This document shows positions 47,996 through 58,017 of a stretch of 64,000 bases of DNA, one piece after another (within the stretch, counting starts at the first letter, position 1; every line of letters starts with the position of its first letter). The DNA comes from Lentinula raphanica (Eukaryota; Basidiomycota; Agaricomycetes; Agaricales; Omphalotaceae). The stretch spans positions 248,001 through 312,000 of the forward strand of contig JANVFP010000027.1 in assembly GCA_027919835.1 (NCBI GenBank). The letters run 5' to 3'. Below the pieces are notes generated by a model. The model saw nothing but the letters and a program-made list of their open reading frames with translations, ran no database searches and had not been told where the DNA came from. A program made the translations under genes and the position numbers.

Positions 47996-49195
47996 AGGAG
48001 GAGAACGAGAGCGACAACATCTGATCTCCTCGTTCCCCTCTCTCTCTCTCCCACTTCCCGCTCTCCTCTTTGCAGCCACGAGACGCCCAGCCCCTCACCT
48101 AGGCAAGGCTCTTCTGGCTGCATTGTAGGCATCATGCTCTGTCTACACCCTGCGCCGTCCTTCCTTCTTCCCTTCCTCCCTCGTTTCCTAGTCTCCTCAC
48201 TTGCTCCCTTTCTTCTTCCCTTCCTCGCTTGGCTCTCCCCACCCCAGGCTCAACAGCGCGAATGGCAGCGACGAGGGTTCAGAGGGTTGGAGGCCACAAC
48301 GGCCCCAACCAACCTATATTTGTGTGTAACTCGTTCATCGAACGGATTACTTCAATGCTAACCCCACTCTTTAGGACACCTCCTGCATTGTCAATGCCTG
48401 CTTCCCACCCTCTTCTGCTCTTTTCTTCTATCCAGGACTCGGCCTCTGACGAATCTGTAATAGATGTGAGGGGGGACAAGAGGATGAACCAAGGTTGAAG
48501 AGGTTGACGGAACGAAGATCGAAGGGAAGACGGAGCAAAGATGAAGACAAAGAAAAGGGCAACGAAACGAAGCTGAAACGGACCACCAAACAAAGACGAA
48601 ACGACGGCTCTCCCAAGTTCGACGCGTCTCCCAATACCCCTTCCACGAGTCATTCAGATACGACTTCTCCTGTCACTACTTCGTCTCCTCAATGCCGTAT
48701 CTACTATTTGATAGCGTTTACTCTCGCTCTCTTTTACTTCTGCGTACACTTTCGCAATGACAAGCGCGAGGACGATGACAAGAGGATGAAGGTGAGGTGG
48801 CGAGTGTGGGGCTGTTTCACAAACAGCCGCGAACCAGCTAAGTGCTTCTCAACTGTTCTCTTCTCATTGTAACTGAACTCTTTTGTGGTTGCAGTTATCT
48901 TTACCCATGCTGTAGCGGTAGCAGGACAGTTGTCGCGGTAACACTATGTGAGTGGTTGGGGACTTAAGGTAGGGTATGTTGTACATACGAGCTGTAATTA
49001 GTATCAAAATGTTATGTTACTGAGGCCAGAACCTTAATGTCAACGCTTGTTTCCGTTACATGCACCTATCTCAACAAATGTTGTGTTCTGACAAGTTTTC
49101 CTCTGTCTAGGCTCAACAGTGCTCTCAAGCTCTTCTTTGCGATCCTCTTGAGTACAGAGTTGTATTCACTGTTTAGATGTGATAGATAGTACAAA
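47996..49195. other. Intergenic inside the proposed composite element
   Basis: Pyrimidine-rich on the plus strand from about 48030 to 48250, purine-rich around 48460-48560, and no supported gene. Several short frames lack domains. Confidence 0.4.
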
Positions 49196-51103
49196 CTACA
49201 CCTGATACTTTTCTGCAAGGGGTTTGAGTTCTCTGCAAATCCTATCCAAAAGTGCCTGGTCTTCCTCTTTGACCAGACCGTGAAGTTCTGTAATAGCCCA
49301 AACAGTAGTGTCAAAAACACGGTTGACCCTTGGCTGCAACAGCCTTTCAACTGAAAGACCAGAAACCAAGCGAAGGGAGTGTTGCATACAAAGCAGGTTC
49401 GCTGCACTGAAAGACAGGTCTGTCTTATACTCTGCAAAGATCTTGGGCATTTCGCGCTGCAATTCGTCTGCTTCGTGGATGTACTGCGGGTCGCAAGACG
49501 TCGCCTTTTTGGCAAACAATTCCACAAGGGCTAGAATGTTTGGGCATCCACATTCGAGATGTCCGTAACGCTTGTTTATGATCTTCCCGCGCCAGTTTGT
49601 TTCAGAATGAGTGAGGCATTTCTTGCCCCCAACCTAGATTCAAATTCGATGAGAGTCATGCAAGTTGACTCGGAGGACACTGAATCGCACACGGTTCTTA
49701 AAGATCTCCATTGCTACCTCTGGCCCGCGCTCAATAGCACCCAAATAAGCACTCATGTTCTTTCGGGCATCTAGCGCTATTCCTCGAGTAAGGGTGGAGA
49801 GTTTGCCAGTTTCATAGTCAAAAAACTGAGGTGAATATGATTCACTCATGTTGGCGCCTTCAATCTTTGTTATAAAGGGTCAGATAAGCCTGTTATATCC
49901 TGCTTACCTGCTGAAGCAATTGCTGCGGGCTGGGAAAACCCTGGTTGGTATGCTGGCTGATTCGTCGTAGAGTTGGCAGTTACAACAGGAACGGGCTATA
50001 GAAGTTACCAGTATGAAACATATTTCAGTGCGACGTATAGGTTGGCAACTTACCTCCATGAACTCTTCAACCTCTGGCATATTTTTTCCAAGCCATTCCC
50101 TCAATGCTATTGCGTGTTCCACTTTTGGTGCGGGAGTTTCTCTACTAACAGGCCACTTGATTTCCAGACTATCGATCCCAATCTTCTCGCAAATGTCCAA
50201 ACCCTTCAAGAGCAGCTCCACACTTGCTTCAAATAGAGGTTGACTCGTATCACGGCCTTGTCCAGTGGCCATGAGTTGAGTTTGACTTTCCTTCCAAGCT
50301 TTGGTAAATGCTTGAATACAACGGTAGGGTAGGCCATCAATGAAATCTATTCATGCTATGTCAGTATGTATAATATATACAGTTTCGTTAGAGTGTCCAA
50401 TCTTGACACTTTATATCAAGGTGTTATTTTATACACTTGCGTCGCAAGTGTAGTATTCATACACATTGCACAACAGCTCTTTGGTACATTGGGGAAAACT
50501 ATAAAACTTGCCTTTATATTTTTCTTCGAATGCTTCTTGTTGATTGGAGAGGACTTGATCTCCAGTGTTGGGCCTATCGGAGTCTTGCATGCCACCTATA
50601 ACCGTATTAAGTCTCAAAGCAAAGAACTGCAACGTTACATACCTTGATGACCTCGGCTGATGGCTTCCAGGCGTTCGACTTCCATGCGTTTGACTAGTAA
50701 AACAGCAGTTATCTATAATTGAAGCAGTTGCAGAAACCTCTTCTACTTACTAGTTGGATCAATTTGAATATCCTCATCCATACTATTATTTCCAGTACCG
50801 TCATTGCATTGGGCTGCAATCATCATTATGAGAAACTGACAGCAGAATTTCAAGTTATGATGGAACAACCCTCTTATAGAGCTTTTATCTGTGCTCGTGC
50901 TTGTGCGATCTGATTGTTGAGCCCTTCTATAGTGACTGTTAATAGTAAGAGACTGTTTACAGACAGAACAGAGCATTCACACCTCCAGGAAATTTCGACT
51001 CTCTCAATGTAATCCTTGTTTTTTTGTACCTGGCCAGTTGAGTTTCGAACTCATCCAATTGCATCTGTATTGATTCAATTGCAGTAGAATCTTCGGAAGG
51101 CAT
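49196..51103 (-). CDS. Uncharacterised multi-exon protein, possibly decayed
   Basis: Starts at 51103 with MPSEDSTAIESIQMQLDEFE, a short coiled coil. Later exons read KRMEVERLEAISRGHQGG, DGLPYRCIQAFTKAWKESQ, a long conserved-looking stretch (LLLKGLDICEKIGIDSLEIK; ALREWLGKNMPEVEEFME), SYSPQFFDYETGKLSTLTRG, and a C-terminal domain with KRYGHLECGCPNILALVELF ending KYQV at 49196. No family was recognised. Doubts: a TAA follows QARAQIKAL near 50888 without a clear donor, and TGA/TAG lie in frame near 49630-49640 unless a 45-base intron with a weak donor (GTCCTC) is removed. One intron has a GC donor. Its place beside the recombinase and dioxygenase suggests an element-encoded partner, but this is inference. 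Confidence 0.5.
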
Positions 51104-51229
51104 GTTATATACAGTTGTGTGAAAAGAAGTGCGCTGTTAGAGAGCAGTGATGGCTGTTGATAAGATATTCTGTCAGTGGGAAATTTTTGGTGAGACTGCA
51201 ATGAGTACTACTTCGCAAAAATGTAATCT

Positions 51230-51860
51230 CTGGACAGTTGACTCCTGAGTGTAATATTGTTACATTTCTTCGTCACAATCTAGCACATTGATTTGACATG
51301 TCAAAGTTTTACAGTTCTCTCTAGCTTATGTCAAAGAGTAACACTTTTACCCTACATGTAACATTTTTACACCTCTGGTGTGTGGTGTCAAATATCGACA
51401 CCCATAGTTGGAGTGTAATATCTGTACATTTTACTAACCTGTGTCAAGATATGACACCTCTGTTTGAACTGTAATACTTCGACACCTCTATGTTGGTGTC
51501 AAATAATGACACCCTGACACCTCTGTTTGAACTGTAATACTTCGACACCTCTATGTTGGTGTCAAATAATGACACCCATAAATAATTTACACTTCTAGCT
51601 TGTGTCAAAAAGTAACACCTTCATCTGGCATGTAACATTTTTACACCTCCGTTTGTACTGTAATATTTCTACACCTTGAACTTGGTGTCAGATATTGACA
51701 CCCAGAGCTGGAGTGTAAAATCTGTACACTTCTAAGTTCTCTCTAGCTTGTGTCAAGGGGTAACACTTCATCTGAGATGTAATACTTCTACACTTTAATC
51801 AAATATTGACAACAGTAAATAAAGTGTATCATTTCTACACCTTCAACAATATTCATTGTG
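51230..51860. repeat. Array of GTGTCA/TGACAC and TGTAATRTTTYTACACC motifs
   Basis: Non-coding stretch with at least a dozen imperfect short motifs. Palindromes such as GTGTCAAATAATGACACC alternate with TGTAACATTTTTACACCT. One block of about 60 bases (CACCTCTGTTTGAACTGTAA onwards) is duplicated head to tail at about 51455-51580. Phrases TTTACACTTC and TGTACTGTAAT are shared with the array at 42420-42725. It lies upstream of the minus-strand gene at 51103. Confidence 0.75.
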
Positions 51861-52301
51861 TCGCTGCTAGGTATTTTACATTAGTAGAATTTCTATGCCT
51901 CTATCTACTACAGACAATCTAGTATGGGCCATCAACTTAGCTGTTTCTATCCTGAAATCTACTATTGTCACCTTCAAGCTTCATTGAATTGTGATACTAT
52001 TCCATTCACACTTTATAGATTCAGTATATCTGGGATCACAGTTGCTACGCCTCCGAGTCATTTCAACTGTGAAGGATGTGTCCAAAAATGACAGTCCATT
52101 TCATATTTATCCAAAGTTTTCAAGTGTCGCACACAGACAGCTCATTTCTCAACTGTAATTTTAAGACGGGTCTGATGCCCACTGTACGGCCTTAAATTTA
52201 GAGCAATATGTTTATGATGTAAAAATTGCAAGTTATTTGTACCAACGATGGGAGAAATATTGAGATCGCTACTGCAATCGAGAATAACGACTGAAGCGAT
52301 A

Positions 52302-52579
52302 CACTGCGGGGATCGGCCAATTTTCTTCCAGCGGTTATCCAGCGGTTTAGTACAAAACTTACCAGAAATAATGTCCATGTTTTTGTGTAGGTTTTCTGAC
52401 TTTCCTCGCAGCGGTTATGGTGGACCTTGGTGGGGGCGCGGAAATTCTGAATTTCCCTTTGATGTAATCGACCTAACCTCCAGGTGATTATTTACAATGT
52501 CCACTGCCATGTTTTTGTACATAACTACCTCATATAATCAGCCTTTCAGGACCAATTAAACGGGTCAATCCCCGCAGTG
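52302..52579. mobile_element. Non-autonomous CACTA-like MITE
   Basis: The 278-base unit begins CACTGCGGGGATCGGCC and its reverse-complemented right end begins CACTGCGGGGATTGACC: 12 perfect terminal bases and 15 of 17 overall. It is flanked on both sides by ATA (52299-52301 and 52580-52582), a 3-base target duplication as expected for CACTA/EnSpm elements. The interior repeats CAGCGGTTAT (near 52330 and 52418), typical sub-terminal repetition, and encodes no protein. Confidence 0.7.
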
Positions 52580-52788
52580 ATAGTGTACTGGTATCTGTTC
52601 AAGCGATTTTGTGAATTGAGGATTCCGAACCTGTATACAACATATGGAATATTTGAACATTGAAAATCATCAGCTGAGTGCTTATGCTGAACATCGAAGC
52701 TGCGTCTACAGATGTCCCCTCACAGGTTTTGGCTCATATCTATACAACTTCTGTATGAGGTTCAGACAAGAACAGTCACAACAAGCAC

Positions 52789-54027
52789 TTACGGCTCCTC
52801 CAAATACTCCATCTCCTTCTCATCCAACACGTACCCAGTGATGACATTCTCTTCAACTCTCTCGATACTAGACATTCCGACAATAGGACTGGAAACCTTC
52901 ATATTGACCCAAGCCAGTGCTACTTGAGTCATGGTCCATCCTTTCTTCTTCGCAATTTCCTCAACTCGTTTGATGATGGTCTTATCCGCTTCAGAAAAAG
53001 GGCTATAAGACGGGCTCGATTTAGATTCTTCGGAACGGGTGGTTGCACCGGCGTCTACAGGGCGACAGAGTTTCCCGCCAGCAACAGGAGCCCAAGGAAT
53101 CAAACCAATACCATTGAAGTTGCAGTAGGCGTTCATTTCACGTTCCTGAAACCAACAGTCAGGCGAATAATTCTCGAGCACGGTATAGCTTAAACTGACT
53201 TCTTCCCGATAAAGCAACGAGTATTCATTCTGCATGCTCACAAATTTTGTCCATCCATGCTTTTCCGCTATTTCATTCATGCGCGCAAACTGCCAGCACC
53301 TCATTGAGCTGGCCCCAATGTACCTTACCTTACCACTTTGAACTAAGTCATGCAAGGCCTTCATCGTTTCTTCTACAGGGACCTTAGGATCAAAGCGGTG
53401 TATCTGAAGGAGGTCGATATACGGTGTCTCCAATCGTTCCAGGGATGCGTCGACGGCATTGAAGATCGCTGCACGGGACAGGCCAGCCTGGTTAACGTAC
53501 TGAGGCCAATTTTTCATTTGAGGATTGTAGTATGTGCGCGTGCCGGGATCCGAGGCCACCAAACCATTACATTTGGTGAGAATGACGATCTGGTGACGAG
53601 GGATTTTGTACTATTTGCGGAACGAACCCATGAGATTGGTAAGGGGAAATCCAACCATATGAATTTCAATACCATTTTTATGAACTTCGCCACTATCTTT
53701 TCTGATTCACCGTTCGAGTACACGTTGGCAGTATCTATAGTGTTGATACCACGGTCCCAGGCGGCTTTGAGGATGGGGATGGACTTTTCCTCATCGAGAA
53801 CCCAAGGCTAGTGGAGAGATACAATCCAATCTTGTGAGATGCCAAAAGAATGGAGGCAACCTTCAACTTACGGCCCACAATGGCGATCCATAGCTCATTG
53901 CGCCTACCTAATCATTCATGTAGAGTTCAGTTTTCATTCAAAGCGTATCACGAAGAACACATACGATAGGCACTGACACCCTCAATCCCGAAACACCCAA
54001 CTGACGATATTCAACCGGATTAGCCAT
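52789..54027 (-). CDS. Aldo-keto reductase
   Basis: NADPH-dependent TIM-barrel oxidoreductase, reducing aldehydes or ketones; closest in style to fungal AKR9-like proteins. The start at 54027 gives [20 protein letters not shown], then after introns [32 protein letters not shown] and [13 protein letters not shown], which holds the catalytic Asp and Tyr. Further on come [54 protein letters not shown] and [13 protein letters not shown]. The C-terminal cofactor loop reads [17 protein letters not shown]. Five exons or more; all joins are in frame. The stop (52789) lies 210 bases from the CACTA-like MITE. It is tandem with the GMC oxidoreductase on the same strand, 197 bases apart. Confidence 0.9.
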
Positions 54028-54223
54028 AACGATGGTTGTGGTGGTGGTACAGAACAAAAGGAAGGGTTTGGTCTCATGAGCAGTCCAAATATTGAAATAT
54101 TCCCATGGGAATTAAGATCTCCACTCAGTGAAGGTCGAAGGCTGTCGAAGGTCGAACGAAGTGGCTTACGTACTTCGACAGTATGGTGTATTCGCGAAGT
54201 CTTTATCTGATAAGTACTTACTA

Positions 54224-56746
54224 CTACATCCACGACGCCTTTATCAATGCCGCCGCACGTTCAGCAAAGACATACACTGGAACCTGCGTATGGCTACAGG
54301 TTACGAACGGCTGAACACAACTTTCAATGAGTGCCCCAAGTAATATTTCCTTCAATAAGTTTATGATCACTTACAAAAGCAGACGCATCAACAACTCTCA
54401 GGCCATCTATCCCTTTCACCTTCAAATCCGGGTCAAGCACTCCATAACTCGCGTTCTTCGCAGACATAGCCACAGTGCCAACAGGATGTGCTGAGCTTGA
54501 AGTCGAGTTGCGGATGTATGCCTCCAGTCGATTATCTAAGTTTCTTTCGTCCATCGCAAAGAAGTCGGGGATACTCGGTAGTCCTGCAGGAGGTTCCAGA
54601 ATGTAGCCGTCCCAAACAGAGGCATTGAGAAATGTATAGGTGATCCGCAACGCTTCTTTCATGGCTGCAACATCGAAGTCAGCATTAAGATATCCTGGAT
54701 TGATGATTGGAGGTGTGAACGGGTCAGAGCTGTTGATGGTGACGGAGCCGCCTGATTTCATGCAGTGAGTACGAATAGCGTTGGGGATGAAATCGGCTCA
54801 CGAGAAGCAGGAGAAACCACAACTGTTGTCATTGACATATAGTGGCCCGTCGGTGGAGGCATCAGGAAGTACCCATTCTACAAATAATGAGATCAGTAGA
54901 CAATCTCATTGGGTGCGGTTCACGCACTCCTGGATAGATTTCCAGATGAGGAGACGTTGGTCCCGCAGAAAGATCTCCGTATTGTTCTGTGATATCATGT
55001 CCAACTCGATAGTAGGATATCTGATTCGCGAAGGTGTCGCCTAGTTGACCAGCTCCTTGAAAATCTCCAGGTCTTCCTTCCATCCCGCGCCATTCCGCCA
55101 AAGCCTCATCCGACACAGTGTCGTTACGATTGATGTCATCGTAACTGTCATTGGTGTTGGCCAAGAACGCGTTGGCGATAAAAGGCTGATCCGAAAGATT
55201 CTGGCCCACACCGGGCAAGTCAACCAGGGGCGGGATCCCGATAGTATGTAGAAACGTGGAATTTCCGATGCCAGAATTGAGAAGGATTTGAGGAGAACCA
55301 ACGACGCCTCCACAGATGATGACTTCTTTCGAAGCGGTGATTTGCTTGAGGGAGCCTATGAGGAGAGAAAGATGTTGATGCCGTGCATTCCAATCAATGT
55401 GGGCTAAAGCTTACCACGAGCGATATCTTGTGTGAACTCTACAGTCCGAAATGAGGGTCTCGTAGATGTATTTGTGGCTGTGATGATTGTCGGAACAACG
55501 CGGGCGACCCGTGCGTTGACTAGTATGTCCAAATTATCCCTTGAGCCATCGACGTAGGCCGTAACAGAGCTACTCCTGCGGCCTTCCGAGTCGATAGTTC
55601 GTGGTAGCCATCCTACGAATTCGAAGTTAAGAACTACGATTACGAGAAGGGTGTTATGAAGCCCCACCTAACCCCAAAGGCGATCCAGAATTTACATCCT
55701 CGTTATAGCTATACACCCCACCCAGTTCTTTTGAAGCGTCCAGAACTTTGGAGTCGAAGTTTGGCGAAAAGCTCGGCAGGCTCACGTCGACGGCGCCATT
55801 GAAATAATGTACTTCCGGGCTGAATTCGCCCGTCGTGTTGGGTTTGCCAGCAGGAGGAACAAATTTTTCATTCTGAGTTTCAACATGAAGCAAAAGGTGA
55901 GGACGGGACAAGCGAAGAAATTTCAGGCGTGTAAACGAGATATGTGTGAAGCCTACTCACTAGAGAAAGATACTGTTGGAGATTGTCCCAAGACCATCCA
56001 TCGTCTTCAGTCACAGCTGCAAATCGGTCGAAATCGTCTGCAGAACCACGGGTATAAAACATTCCATCTACATTGAAAATTGAATTACTCAATGCGAGGG
56101 ACAGAACACACAAGAACCCACTAATGGAACTAGATCCTCCCAAAATGAATCCTCTTGGGAAAAATAACCATCGATCACCCAATCCGGGTTGAACCGTCGT
56201 TGTTAAGTTCCAGTCGTACTGAAGCATCATCCGAGTGGAGAAAAAGGGGACAGTTATGTTGAACACGCCGATAGAGCTACGCAGATGCATGTCAGTGGTT
56301 GTAAGCATCAGAGCTCGAGGAAAAATATGGAGAGGAAAATATAAAAACATCAGGTCGGACCATATACAAAGTTTGATTGTAGGTCTAGTAGCTATTCTTG
56401 AAGAAATCTATCGCGCTATGCGAAAAAGATGCAGATGAAGGATTCGACGTACGATGTTCCCGCTTCGAGCACCAGCACATTATTAGCAGATTCTTCAGAG
56501 AGCCTGCTGGCCAAAGCGAGTCCAGCTGTTCCTCCTATAAGCGAAAAAAAAAATGTTCAGCATTCATAGCTTTTCGGGTATCCGAACAGAATGACCTCCT
56601 GCAATCACGAAATCATACTCTCGCCCACTAGGTAGTTCACTGTATTGGTCATAGATTGCACCGAAAGTAGGCGCGACCTTCATCGACAAAAGCCAAACCA
56701 CTGTCGTTGCTGCGTGAAGTAACCGATGCATCTTTTTTGGGTTCAT
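54224..56746 (-). CDS. GMC oxidoreductase (aryl-alcohol oxidase/choline dehydrogenase type), secreted
   Basis: FAD-dependent glucose-methanol-choline oxidoreductase, which in wood- and litter-decay fungi makes hydrogen peroxide by oxidising alcohols. The N-terminus MNPKKMHRLLHAATTVVWLL is a signal peptide, followed by REYDFVIAGG, the start of the FAD-binding Rossmann fold (continued in the next exon as AGLALASRLSEES). Other landmarks: FPRGFILGGSSSISG (GMC signature 1) and DGMFYTRGSADDFDR. Then come VIICGGVVGSPQILLNSGIG (signature 2) and SSSAHPVGTVAMS with the catalytic His. The C-terminal exon reads TQVPVYVFAERAAALIK. Stop at 54224-54226. About ten introns; I saw no break. Some C-terminal exon borders are estimated. 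Confidence 0.88.
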
Positions 56747-58017
56747 CGTAAATGAAAGACGACAAAGGTGAGCGTATCGTTTGACGCATTATAAATGAGA
56801 GCATCAAACAGAGCAGCGTGAGCTCTGTCAGATGCTCTGTCCAGAAAAAAACTCTTATATGATTTAGTATAATAGACCCACACTGTACCTGCCGCTTACT
56901 GGATCTGATGATGTGGTGGCGGATAGGATGTTCGCATTCAACAGATAGAGCGTCATTACAGAACCACCCAGTGCAAGAGACGCGCTCATGACGGAAGGGA
57001 AAATGAAGAAGAATGGGGAAACAGATTCGTTTAACGGAGCTAAAGCTCATTGATACGAGTTTTGCCCATTGTAATCCATCATGGCCTCGGTGAGATGATA
57101 CTGTGCAACATATAATATCACCGATCTGAAGAGCAGGATTAGCGTGTACAGGACTATAAGAGATTGCGAATACAGTACCTATAAGTACGGTTTGTCCCAA
57201 CGACTTCAGCCAAGCCGAATTGAGTTTTACAGCGTGTCACTGACGAGGTGCAGAGAAAGACATACTAGACTAGGAACGGGCGTTTTGCTGCTCCCGGAGA
57301 AAGGCATGAGGCTTCTTCAAATTTTTGGAAGGTCATATGAGCGCTGATATAGTTATCCCACCAGAAATAAGTCCAAAGAGGATGTTGGGGTAAAGAGCAG
57401 AAAAACAAACCCGTGTGAATTTTAAACATCCTCAACAAAAACCACAATGTGCCAAATCGTCTGGGCCGTATCATCAAGCTAACCATTTTCTGCAATTCTC
57501 GAACTCGAGGAATATATGTTCAGCGTTACATAGTGAGCTGAAGTTCTCGATATCACTAGATGCTGTTCAAATCAACCAATAGACGATTCTATGATGAGCC
57601 AATGTCAACGGAGCGCTGTTTGGCAATGCACCTAATTTCTTCGGATTCTGTCCTTGACGTTGAAAGTCTGCATCCCCTTGCCAGTGTGGTCGGATGTTTC
57701 TGGCACATTCTGTCGGGAAATGTACATGCAAAGGACGTCTTCTCTGCAATACTGTCCAGCTTAGCATGAAATTCCCTATACAAAGCTAACTTTAATCAAT
57801 GCCGCTCGAGGTTCACAATCGAACCACAGAGCATATGGATGATCATGATCGTCCAGCGTCAGTCTGCCCAAGGGTACCCTTCTAGGCTCTAGCCTTAGGT
57901 GGATCAATGAGGCTCGCCGGATGAACCTTATACTTCGACACGAGGCAGCCTTTTCGGACGCCACCGTAGCATCCCTCTGCTTTCTACTTGTTTCTACTCC
58001 TCATCCTGTTCATCATC
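56747..58017. other. Divergent intergenic region
   Basis: Shared promoter region of the GMC gene (minus) and the RBR ligase gene (plus). Short frames only. Pyrimidine-rich sequence precedes the ATG at 58018. Confidence 0.45.

Larger units (their letters stand above)
42282..52201. mobile_element. Candidate large composite element with recombinase and TET/JBP-like gene
   Basis: The left edge reads CTGAATTTAAGCCCG (42282-42296); the reverse complement of 52187-52201 reads CTAAATTTAAGGCCG, a 13/15 inverted match. Just inside both edges lie arrays of short direct repeats sharing TTTACACTTC and TGTACTGTAAT phrases (42420-42720 and 51230-51860). Enclosed are a Crypton-like tyrosine recombinase, a TET/JBP-like dioxygenase and an unrecognised coiled-coil protein. 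Both flanks outside are ordinary metabolic genes (OPT transporter; aldo-keto reductase). I found no clear target duplication. A related phrase, CTGAAAATTTAAGCC, also occurs at 45362, so two abutting elements are possible. That this is one unit is inference. Confidence 0.4.

Noticed and set aside
47702..48361. 219-codon plus-strand frame
   Set aside because: Half of it is an Asn/Asp run from the AACGAC tract and the rest is low complexity; no splice or domain support.
51230..51860. CRISPR-like array
   Set aside because: Repeats are short, imperfect and without unique spacers of constant length, and the genome is eukaryotic.
42282..52201. A Starship-type element
   Set aside because: Starships are known from Pezizomycotina with a DUF3435 captain; the recombinase here has Crypton-like motifs (THCFRRGGAQYRFM, WWGGW) and the host looks like a basidiomycete.
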